Origin: Cellulomonas fengjieae
GTDB lineage: Bacteria; Actinomycetota; Actinomycetes; Actinomycetales; Cellulomonadaceae
Direction: 5' to 3'
NCBI RefSeq assembly: GCF_018388465.1
Contig: NZ_CP074404.1
Span: 2,728,001-2,792,000, forward strand
DNA: 64,000 nucleotides
Under the pieces are notes generated by a model that made no database searches, had not been told where the DNA came from, and worked only from the letters and a program-made list of their open reading frames with translations. Positions within the stretch are counted from its first letter, which is position 1, and each line of letters begins with the position of its first letter. Below are positions 17,493 to 24,044 of the stretch, piece by piece. Made by a program: the position numbers and the translations under genes.

Positions 17493-18509
17493 ATGCGACT
17501 GCGTGACGGGCTGCAGGTGCTGCGACGCACCGCGACCGAGGTCCAGGTCGGCACCGACCCGCGCTGGGCCGTCCGGCTGACCGACCTCACCTCCGCGGAA
17601 GCGGACCTGCTGCTCTCCGTCGGGCCGCGCACCGACCTGGGTCGCGTCCTCGGGGCCGCGGCGCGTCGGGGCCTGGACGGCGAACGGGTCCAGGCGCTCG
17701 TGGGCGTGCTGGTGGAGGCGCGGCTCACCGACGACCATCCGCCTCGGGCGGTCCTGCGAGGTCCAGCGGCGGCGGACGCGACCACGTGGTCCCTCCTGCG
17801 CGCCGACGGCGACGGCGCCGGCCTGGTCCGGGCGCGTGCGCAGCGGGTGGTCGCGGTGCTGGGCCTCGGACCCACCGGCCTCGGCATCGCCGTCGGCCTC
17901 GCGGCGGCGGGGGTCGGCACGCTCCTGCTCGACGACGAGCGTCCGGTGCGATCGACGGACGTCGGCGTGTGCGGATACCGGTGGGCGGACGCCGGAGCGC
18001 CGCGCGAGCACGTGGCCGCACGCATCCTGCGGGACGTCGCGCCGCACGTGTCCACGCTGTCGCAGCGCCCGGCGGACGCCGTGGTGCTCGTCGAGGACGG
18101 GGTGGCGGACCCCATGCGCGGGCCCGTCCTGGTGTGCGGGGCCACCGCCCACCTCAGCGTGGTGATCCGCGAGGCCGACACGGTCGTCGGGCCGTTCGTC
18201 GTCCCCGGCGCGGGGCCGTGCCTGCGCTGCCTCGACCTGCACCGCGCCGACGCCGACGCGTCGTGGCCGACCATCGCCACGCAGCTGCGTGCCGGGACCG
18301 CCGACGAGTCCGGCGTCGTCGCGGCGGTGTGCGCCGGGCTGGCCGCCTCGGCCGTGCTCGCGCACCTGGACCGCGTCGCCGGGCTCGCACCCGGCGTCAC
18401 GTTCGAGGTCGCCCTGCCGGACGCCGTTCCCCGCAGACGCACGTGGGCGGTGCACCCCGAGTGCGGGTGCACCGCCCTTCCGGCGTCGCCGGCGGGCGCG
18501 CCGGTCTGA
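17493..18509 (+). CDS. ThiF-like (E1-type) protein, no partner gene nearby
   Basis: 338 residues, ATG with GGAAGGGG upstream. Residues 1-115 form an N-terminal domain like those preceding the E1 fold in TOMM/RiPP-type ThiF proteins. The Rossmann core has GLGPTGLG (124-131) and acidic Asp147-Asp148 at the end of strand 2 for nucleotide ribose. A zinc site is likely from CLRC (243-246) and CGC (324-326). The usual ubiquitin-like or ThiS-like substrate is absent next door and the catalytic Cys of true E1 enzymes is not evident. It is part of the conserved block before whiB7. Adenylating activity is inferred, not shown. Confidence 0.8.
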   Translation: MRLRDGLQVLRRTATEVQVGTDPRWAVRLTDLTSAEADLLLSVGPRTDLGRVLGAAARRGLDGERVQALVGVLVEARLTDDHPPRAVLRGPAAADATTWSLLRADGDGAGLVRARAQRVVAVLGLGPTGLGIAVGLAAAGVGTLLLDDERPVRSTDVGVCGYRWADAGAPREHVAARILRDVAPHVSTLSQRPADAVVLVEDGVADPMRGPVLVCGATAHLSVVIREADTVVGPFVVPGAGPCLRCLDLHRADADASWPTIATQLRAGTADESGVVAAVCAGLAASAVLAHLDRVAGLAPGVTFEVALPDAVPRRRTWAVHPECGCTALPASPAGAPV

Positions 18510-18517
18510 GCCGACCG

Positions 18518-18871
18518 TCAGACCGCGGTGTCCGGGTTCTTGCGAGGGCGTCCGCGACCACGCTTGGTCGCGACCACCACCCCACCGACGAACACCTCGC
18601 CGCCCCAGACGCCCCACGGCTCGGCGCGGTCGATCGCGCCGGCCAGGCACCCCTCGATCAGGGGGCACTCCCGGCACAGGGCCTTGGCCTTCTCGACGTC
18701 GGCCGTCCGCTCCGCGAACCAGAGCTCCGGGTCGTTGGACCGGCAGGGGACGCATCCGGCGACGAGCTGGTCGAACGTCTGGCGGTCGTCGGTCGCCGAA
18801 GTGCAGTCGGTAAGGGGCCACGGACCGGATCCGCCGTGGTTCACCGTGTCGAGCAGCGCGGTGAGCCGCAC
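18518..18871 (-). CDS. whiB7: WhiB7 redox-responsive transcriptional regulator
   Basis: 117 residues from GTG at 18871, chosen because AGGAGG lies 5 bases before it; the ATG 26 codons upstream has no ribosome site and lies next to the attenuator. Four cysteines for the [4Fe-4S] cluster are Cys43, Cys66, Cys69 and Cys75 (CRECPLIEGC), followed by the WhiB turn EPWGVWGGE (84-92) and a C-terminal AT-hook RGRGRPRKN (104-112), the diagnostic WhiB7 combination. WhiB7 binds SigA at AT-rich promoters and switches on intrinsic antibiotic resistance. Its neighbour uvrD2 is the same as in M. tuberculosis (Rv3197A/Rv3198c). The leader carries a uORF and terminator-like attenuator. Confidence 0.95.
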   Translation of the reverse strand: MRLTALLDTVNHGGSGPWPLTDCTSATDDRQTFDQLVAGCVPCRSNDPELWFAERTADVEKAKALCRECPLIEGCLAGAIDRAEPWGVWGGEVFVGGVVVATKRGRGRPRKNPDTAV

Positions 18872-18962
18872 GATGTCCTCCTGATGTCCTTGCTGGTGAA
18901 CGTGTTGCGTCGGTGCCGGACCGACTGCCAACCCGTCCGCCCGACTCATCGGGAGAACAGAA

Positions 18963-18995
18963 AGGCCGCGGGTCCGAGTTCGGACTCCGCGGCCT
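18963..18995 (-). terminator. attenuator hairpin in the whiB7 leader
   Basis: On the minus strand AGGCCGCGG-A-GTCCGA pairs with TCGGAC-CCGCGGCCT (15 bp with one bulge) and is followed by TTTCTGTTCT, a U-rich run. It lies 18 bases after the stop of the leader ORF and 92 bases before the whiB7 start, so transcription would end before whiB7 unless the hairpin is prevented. Translation-coupled attenuation by a uORF is established for whiB7/wblC in mycobacteria and Streptomyces; here it is inferred from this layout. Confidence 0.85.
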
Positions 18996-19012
18996 GGTGC
19001 CTCGTCGAGAGG

Positions 19013-19213
19013 TCAGATCATGGGAGTCCGGATGAGCTGCACGTGGTGATCGGTCGCCGGACGACGCTTCCACCCACCGAGGAGCTCGAGAGCAGTGCCG
19101 CCGATAGGCGCAGCTGTCCCCGGGATCGGGAACATGGCGGGTGCGACAGATCGCGGCAGGAACGCAGCAGCGTTCGGCATCTCGCTCTTCGTGGAATTCA
19201 TCGGTGCACCCAC
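19013..19213 (-). CDS. whiB7 leader peptide (upstream ORF)
   Basis: 66 residues from GTG at 19213, which has GGAG 5 bases upstream; ATG at 19201 is an alternative giving 62 residues. It ends 18 bases before the attenuator hairpin, so a ribosome translating its last codons would cover bases near the hairpin. The product (MNSTKSEMPNAAAFLPRS near the start, KRRPATDHHVQLIRTPMI at the end) has no recognised family. Ribosome stalling on it under translation-inhibiting antibiotics would let transcription continue into whiB7. It is longer than the short whiB7 uORF of M. tuberculosis. Confidence 0.65.
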   Translation of the reverse strand: MGAPMNSTKSEMPNAAAFLPRSVAPAMFPIPGTAAPIGGTALELLGGWKRRPATDHHVQLIRTPMI

Positions 19214-19271
19214 CCCCTCTCCGGCTCGGACCCTCGCCTCTCGGCGCGATCCCTCAACAAGGACGTCGCCA

Positions 19272-19310
19272 ACCCTAGGACCGGCCTCACACGGCGAACA
19301 ACCGAATTAC
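19272..19310 (-). promoter_or_regulatory. whiB7 promoter with AT-rich element
   Basis: On the minus strand TTGTTC (19296-19301) and TAGGGT (19272-19277) are 18 bases apart, and GTAATTC lies just upstream of the -35. WhiB7-dependent promoters are known to carry an AT-rich stretch immediately upstream of the -35 element, so this site is consistent with autoregulation. It overlaps the last bases of uvrD2. Confidence 0.65.
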
Positions 19311-21352
19311 CGAACATTCCTCGACGAGTTTCTGCCAACACCCGATCGGCCCAGCGAGCCGGCGTCCGCGCGGCTTCCGCGGACGGCAGCCAGCACGTCC
19401 TCGCCGACGTCCGCGAGCGTCATCGGGCCCACGCCGCGGACGGCGCCCAGCTCTTCCAGCGTGCTGGGATCGGCCTGGGCGATCGCACGGATCGTGGCGC
19501 TCGTCAGGATGGAGGCGGGCTGGCGGCGCAGCTGCGCGGCGTGCTCGTCGCGCCACGAGGTGAGGCCCTCGACCACGGCCTGCTCGCGGCCGTCCAGGTC
19601 GCGGAGCGGGACGCCCGGCCGACGTCGCTCGTCGGGCCACAGGTCCGTGAGGAACCGCGAGACGCCGCGGCCGGCCCTGGCGCGCGGGTGCCGCGCCCGC
19701 GAGTACGACAGGTGAAGGTGCTCGCGCGCCCGGGTGATCCCGACGTACAGCAGCCGCCGCTCCTCGGCGAGCGCCGCGTCGGTCTGCGCCTGGACCGTGG
19801 GCAGCAGGCCGTCCGAGAGACCGACGAGGAACACCGCGTCCCACTCGAGGCCCTTGGCGGCGTGCAGCGACGCGAGCGTCACGCCCTCGACGGTCGGCGC
19901 GTGCTGGGCGGTGGCCCGCTCGTCGAGCTCCGCCACCAGGTCCGCGACGGTCGGCGGGCCGCTGCCCGTGGGCGGCGCCGCCGCGAGGGCGTCGGCGAGC
20001 GAGACGAGCGCCTGCAGCGCGTCCCAGCGCTCGCGGCTCGCGCCCCGGCCCTCCGGCGGGGTGTCCGTCCAGCCCGCGTTGCGCAGGATGTCCCGGACCG
20101 AGTCCGGCATCGGGGTCTCGGGGTCCGCGGCCCGGGCGCCGCCGCGCAGCAGCACCATGGCCTTGCGCACGTCGGCGCGCGCGAAGAACCGCGCGTTGCC
20201 CCGGACCTGGTAGGCGATGCCCCGGTCGGCGAGCGCCGCCTCGAACGCCTCCGACTGCACGTTGGTGCGGAAGAGCACGGCGATGTCAGCGGGCCCCACC
20301 CCGCCCCGGATCAGCCGCGCGATCTCGTCGGTCACGCCGGCGGCCTCGGCCTCGTCGTCCGGGTACGTCACGAACGACACGTCGGGTCCGTCGGGCCGCT
20401 GCGCCCGGAGCTCCAGCGGGCTGGGCCCGCCCGCCTTGCGGGCCGCGTGCATCACGTGGTTGGCCAGGCCCACCACCTGCGGCGTCGAGCGGTAGTCGCG
20501 GACCAGCTCGACGGTGGTGGCGCGCGGGTACGTCTTGGTGAACGACATGAGGTGGTGCGCGGAGGCTCCGGCGAACGAGTAGATGGTCTGGCTGGGGTCC
20601 CCGACGACGCAGAGCTCCTGCCGGCCACCGAGCCACTGGTCGAGCAGGTACTGCTGGAGAGGGCTGACGTCCTGGTACTCGTCGACGACGAAGTGCTGGT
20701 ACTGCTCGCGGACCGAGTCGGACACGTCCCGCCGCTCGGCCAGCATGGCCGCGAGCAGGAGCAGCACGTCCTCGAAGTCGATGACGCCCTGCTGGTCCTT
20801 GGTCGACTCGTACGCGGCCATCAGCCGCGCCACCGACTGCGGGTCGATGCCGCCGGGGCCGGGTCGATCGGTGGCGGCGGCAGCCTTCACGTAGTCGTCC
20901 GCGGTGACCAGGCTGACCTTGGCCCACTCGATCTCCGACGCGAGGTCACGCACGCTCTCCCGGTCGGTCTCGATGCCGACCAGCTGCGCGGCGTGCGCGA
21001 CCAGCTTGGCCTTCTGCTCGAGGATCCGCGGCGGCGGACCGCCGACGACCTTGGGCCAGAAGAAGCCGAGCTGACGCAGCGCCGCGGCGTGGAACGTGCG
21101 GGCCTGGACACCGGACGCACCCAGCAGCCGCAGCCGGGTGCGCATCTCACCGGCGGCGCGGGCGGTGAACGTGACGGCCAGCACGTTGGCCGGCCGGTAC
21201 GCGCCCACCTGGATGCCGTAGGCGATGCGGTGCGTGATCGCCCTCGTCTTGCCCGTGCCGGCACCCGCGAGCACGCGCACGGGTCCCCGCAGCGTGGTGG
21301 CGACGGCGCGCTGCTCGGGATCGAGGGCGTCGAGGAGGGCTTCGGCGGACAT
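19307..21352 (-). CDS. uvrD2: UvrD2-type superfamily 1 DNA helicase with HRDC domain
   Basis: 681 residues from the ATG at 21352; the open frame reaches further upstream but that part is not helicase-like. Walker A is GAGTGKT (30-36), Walker B is DEYQDVS, and GDPSQTIYSFAGA and the VTLASLHAAKGLEWD motif V/VI regions follow. An HRDC domain occupies about residues 590-665. Only one Cys is present (in LCVVGDPSQ), so the tetracysteine zinc module of mycobacterial UvrD2 is missing. It would unwind DNA 3'-5' during repair. whiB7 lies downstream on the same strand and mycoredoxin is divergent. Confidence 0.93.
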   Translation of the reverse strand: MSAEALLDALDPEQRAVATTLRGPVRVLAGAGTGKTRAITHRIAYGIQVGAYRPANVLAVTFTARAAGEMRTRLRLLGASGVQARTFHAAALRQLGFFWPKVVGGPPPRILEQKAKLVAHAAQLVGIETDRESVRDLASEIEWAKVSLVTADDYVKAAAATDRPGPGGIDPQSVARLMAAYESTKDQQGVIDFEDVLLLLAAMLAERRDVSDSVREQYQHFVVDEYQDVSPLQQYLLDQWLGGRQELCVVGDPSQTIYSFAGASAHHLMSFTKTYPRATTVELVRDYRSTPQVVGLANHVMHAARKAGGPSPLELRAQRPDGPDVSFVTYPDDEAEAAGVTDEIARLIRGGVGPADIAVLFRTNVQSEAFEAALADRGIAYQVRGNARFFARADVRKAMVLLRGGARAADPETPMPDSVRDILRNAGWTDTPPEGRGASRERWDALQALVSLADALAAAPPTGSGPPTVADLVAELDERATAQHAPTVEGVTLASLHAAKGLEWDAVFLVGLSDGLLPTVQAQTDAALAEERRLLYVGITRAREHLHLSYSRARHPRARAGRGVSRFLTDLWPDERRRPGVPLRDLDGREQAVVEGLTSWRDEHAAQLRRQPASILTSATIRAIAQADPSTLEELGAVRGVGPMTLADVGEDVLAAVRGSRADAGSLGRSGVGRNSSRNVR

Positions 21353-21495
21353 CGGGACCAGTCTCGCAGCACGAGCCGACACGCTCGTCACCGCCCTGTG
21401 CGCGACGGGTACCGTCGGGAAGAGACCAGCTCGGCCGGGCGTTGACATGCACGGCGACCCGTCGCACCCGTCCGCACACCAGCACAGAGGGACCG

Positions 21496-21756
21496 ATGAC
21501 CACCCAGACCCTGCCCGAGGCCGGCACGATCACGATGTACTCCACGACCTGGTGCGGCTACTGCCGCCGGCTCAAGACGCAGCTGGACTCCGCAGGGATC
21601 GGCTACACCGAGGTGAACATCGAGGACCACCCGGACGCCGCCGCCCTGGTGGAGTCGGTCAACGGTGGCAACCAGACCGTCCCGACGGTCGTGTTCCCGG
21701 ACGGTTCCGCGGTGACCAACCCGTCCCTCGCGCAGGTGCGCGACCGGCTCAGCTGA
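21496..21756 (+). CDS. mrx1: mycoredoxin (glutaredoxin-like)
   Basis: 86 residues, ATG at 21496 with GAGGGACC upstream. The active site is TTWCGYCRRLK, a CxxC glutaredoxin-type dithiol, followed by the cis-Pro loop QTVPTVVFPDG and the GG pair. Mycoredoxin-1 reduces mycothiol mixed disulfides in actinobacteria using mycothiol. It is divergent from uvrD2, exactly as Rv3198A is in M. tuberculosis, and its 3' end overlaps the convergent nudC gene by 8 bases. Confidence 0.93.
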   Translation: MTTQTLPEAGTITMYSTTWCGYCRRLKTQLDSAGIGYTEVNIEDHPDAAALVESVNGGNQTVPTVVFPDGSAVTNPSLAQVRDRLS

Positions 21757-22807
21757 GCGGTCCGCCGAACCACTCCTCGACCAGCGCCCGCGCGATCGAC
21801 GCCCGTCCGGGCGGGATGACGTCGCCCGCGCGCACCGCGTCCGCGAGCTCGCCGCGGGTGAACCAGCGCACCTCGGTCAGCTCGACGCCGTCCGCGCGTG
21901 CGTCGGTCGTCTCCGCCGTGGCACGGAAGCCGATCATCAGCGACGCCGGGAACGGCCACGGCTGGCTGCCGCGGTAGGACACCGCCCCGACGACGACCCC
22001 CGCCTCCTCGGCGACCTCGCGGCGCACGGCGTGCTCGAGCGACTCCCCCGGCTCGACGAAGCCCGCCAGGGTCGACCAGCGACCCTCCGCCCACTGCGCG
22101 GCGTGGCCGAGCAGGATCCTGTCGTCCGCGTCCACGACCGCCATGATCACGGCCGGGTCGGTGCGCGGGTAGTGCTCGGAGGCGTCGGCGACGCAGACCC
22201 GCGTCCAGCCGGACTGGGCCACCCGGGTGCGGGCGCCGCAGCGCGGGCAGCGCGGGTGCCGTGCGTGCCAGCCGTCGAGCGCGACGGCCGTGGTGGCCAG
22301 GCCCGCGTCGTCCGCGGACAGCTCCGCGCCCATGTCCCGCAGCGGCGTCCATGTCAGACCGTCGGGCAGGGCACGCCGCTCGGGCGTCGGGTCCGGGCCG
22401 GCCGGGACCGGGTGCACGAGGACGTCGGACGGCACGCCGACCGGCGGTGCGGGACGACGCTGCGCGACGCGCCGCGCGAGATACGCCTCGCCGGCCTCGC
22501 CGCGGCCGAGCAGCAGCCACCCGCCGTCGTCCGCGTCGTCCATGCGCTCCGTACCGTCTGTGCCGGCTGTGCCGTCTGCGCCGGCCGTCCCGGCCATCCC
22601 GGCCAGGTGCGCCGCCTGTGCCGGCTCCAGCAGCGCCACCCGCGGTCCCGTGGACGTCACGACCGCTCCGTCACTCACCAGCAGCACGCGCGTCGCGGGG
22701 TCCGCGAGCGCCGCACGCAGGTGGTCGCCCCCGGGGCGCAGGTGCGCGGCACGGTCGATTCCGGCACGGGACAGCGGCAGGGCATCCGGATCGATCACGC
22801 CGGTCAC
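21749..22807 (-). CDS. nudC: NADH pyrophosphatase NudC (NAD-capped RNA decapping / NAD(H) hydrolase)
   Basis: 352 residues. The Nudix box GFVEPGESLEHAVRREVAEE with the following AGV is complete. Upstream is the NudC zinc ribbon, but only three Cys are seen (RCPRC and RVC); the fourth ligand position is Asp. The motif SQPWPFP and the family SYRGSQPWPF confirm NudC, which cleaves NAD(H) to NMN(H) and AMP and removes NAD caps from RNA. Residues about 72-90 hold a Gly/Thr/Asp-rich repeat (AGTAGADGTAGTDGTE) that looks like an expanded loop. Its order next to mycoredoxin and uvrD2 matches M. tuberculosis (Rv3199c). Confidence 0.92.
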   Translation of the reverse strand: MTGVIDPDALPLSRAGIDRAAHLRPGGDHLRAALADPATRVLLVSDGAVVTSTGPRVALLEPAQAAHLAGMAGTAGADGTAGTDGTERMDDADDGGWLLLGRGEAGEAYLARRVAQRRPAPPVGVPSDVLVHPVPAGPDPTPERRALPDGLTWTPLRDMGAELSADDAGLATTAVALDGWHARHPRCPRCGARTRVAQSGWTRVCVADASEHYPRTDPAVIMAVVDADDRILLGHAAQWAEGRWSTLAGFVEPGESLEHAVRREVAEEAGVVVGAVSYRGSQPWPFPASLMIGFRATAETTDARADGVELTEVRWFTRGELADAVRAGDVIPPGRASIARALVEEWFGGPLS

Positions 22808-22922
22808 GGTACGCGGCGGTGCCCCGTGGGGCGCGCGCGGGCCCGGCGACGCGGGCCGGGACGGGACGAACCGGGCGCAGACACGCCGGGCCGGTCCACG
22901 GGGGTCGGCCGTGCCGCCTGCC

Positions 22923-22928
22923 TATCCT
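22923..22928 (+). promoter_or_regulatory. -10 box for a leaderless phosphotransferase mRNA
   Basis: TATCCT lies 6 bases before the GTG at 22935, with no Shine-Dalgarno sequence between. Transcription would start at or next to the start codon. This also supports GTG 22935 over GTG 22929. Confidence 0.6.
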
Positions 22929-22934
22929 GTGCGG

Positions 22935-23882
22935 GTGGTTCGATCCCCTCTCGCCCTCGCCGCGCTGGCGACCGTCGCCGTCCCGGGACTCGACGCCTTC
23001 GACGTCCGGCGTCCGGCCCGACCCGGGACCGACTTCGACACCGCGGTCGTGATCGACGGCCACCGCAACCGGTGGGTCGTGCGCGCGCCGCAGCACGCCG
23101 CCGCGGGCGCCGCGCTCGAGGCCGAGGTCGTGCTCCTGAGCATGCTCAGCGCCGAGTGCGAGGCGGGACGGCTCCCGTTCGCCGTCCCCGCCCCCGTCGG
23201 GTTCGCGCACCTGCCCGAGGGCGGTCGCGCGGCCGTGCACGCCGAGATCCCCGGCGGTCCCCTCCGCCTCGAACGTCTCGCTCCCGGACCCGGCCTGGCC
23301 GCCGCGCTCGGCCGCGCGATCGCCGCGGTGCACGAGCTGCCCACCAGCCTGGTCGAGAATGCCGGTCTGCCCGCCTACGACGCCGGCGAGTACCGCCAGC
23401 GCCGTCAGGCGGAGGTGGACGAGGCCGCCCGCACGGGCAAGGTCCCGCCCGCCCTGCTGCGGCGCTGGGAGGAGCGGCTCGAGGACGTCGCGCTGTGGCG
23501 CTTCCGGCCGACGGTCGTGCACGGCGACCTGACCAGCGACCGCGTGCTCGTGCACGGGGACACCGTGACCGGGCTCCTGCACTGGGGCGACGCCTGCGTG
23601 GCCGACCCGGCCGACGACCTCGCGTGGCTCCTGGTCACCGCGCCTGCGGACGCCATGGACTCGATCATGGAGGCGTACCAGATGCGCCGGACCGAGCTCA
23701 CCGACCCGCACCTGGCCGACCGTGCGCTGCTCGCAGGTGAGCTGGCACTGGCTCGGTGGCTGCTCTACGGGGTCCGGACGCAGGACGACGAGATCATCGA
23801 CGACGCCGTCGCGATGCTCGAGGACCTCGACGCCCACACCCGTGAGGACCACGACGCAGAGGCCGCACCGCAGCTGGCGTGA
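22935..23882 (+). CDS. aminoglycoside/macrolide phosphotransferase-like kinase
   Basis: 315 residues. The C-lobe shows the phosphotransferase catalytic loop VVHGDLTSDRVLVHGD and the metal-binding HWGDACVADPADDLAWL, as in the APH family. In the catalytic loop the Asn that normally binds magnesium (HGDLxxxN) is replaced by Arg, so substrate or metal handling may differ. The N-lobe (residues 1-95) is kinase-like. Family members phosphorylate aminoglycosides, macrolides or small metabolites; a true resistance role is not shown, although the neighbouring whiB7 makes it worth noting. It is divergent from nudC and convergent with adnB. Confidence 0.85.
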   Translation: MVRSPLALAALATVAVPGLDAFDVRRPARPGTDFDTAVVIDGHRNRWVVRAPQHAAAGAALEAEVVLLSMLSAECEAGRLPFAVPAPVGFAHLPEGGRAAVHAEIPGGPLRLERLAPGPGLAAALGRAIAAVHELPTSLVENAGLPAYDAGEYRQRRQAEVDEAARTGKVPPALLRRWEERLEDVALWRFRPTVVHGDLTSDRVLVHGDTVTGLLHWGDACVADPADDLAWLLVTAPADAMDSIMEAYQMRRTELTDPHLADRALLAGELALARWLLYGVRTQDDEIIDDAVAMLEDLDAHTREDHDAEAAPQLA

Positions 23883-24044
23883 CCGAGCGTCCCGTCGCCT
23901 GGGGCGGGCTGCACGACGCGCGCGACCTGACGCTGCCGGCCGGTGTCGTCCGGCACCACCGCCCCGGCGAGGGGTGGGGCGCCGAGTTCATAGGCCGCCG
24001 GGGCGAGCTGCTCACGCCCGGCTGCTCCGAGCACCCCGGCCCCC

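Noticed and set aside
17786..21445. A 1,219-codon plus-strand frame spanning ThiF-like, whiB7 and uvrD2 genes
   Set aside because: It crosses several well-supported genes and has no recognisable domain.
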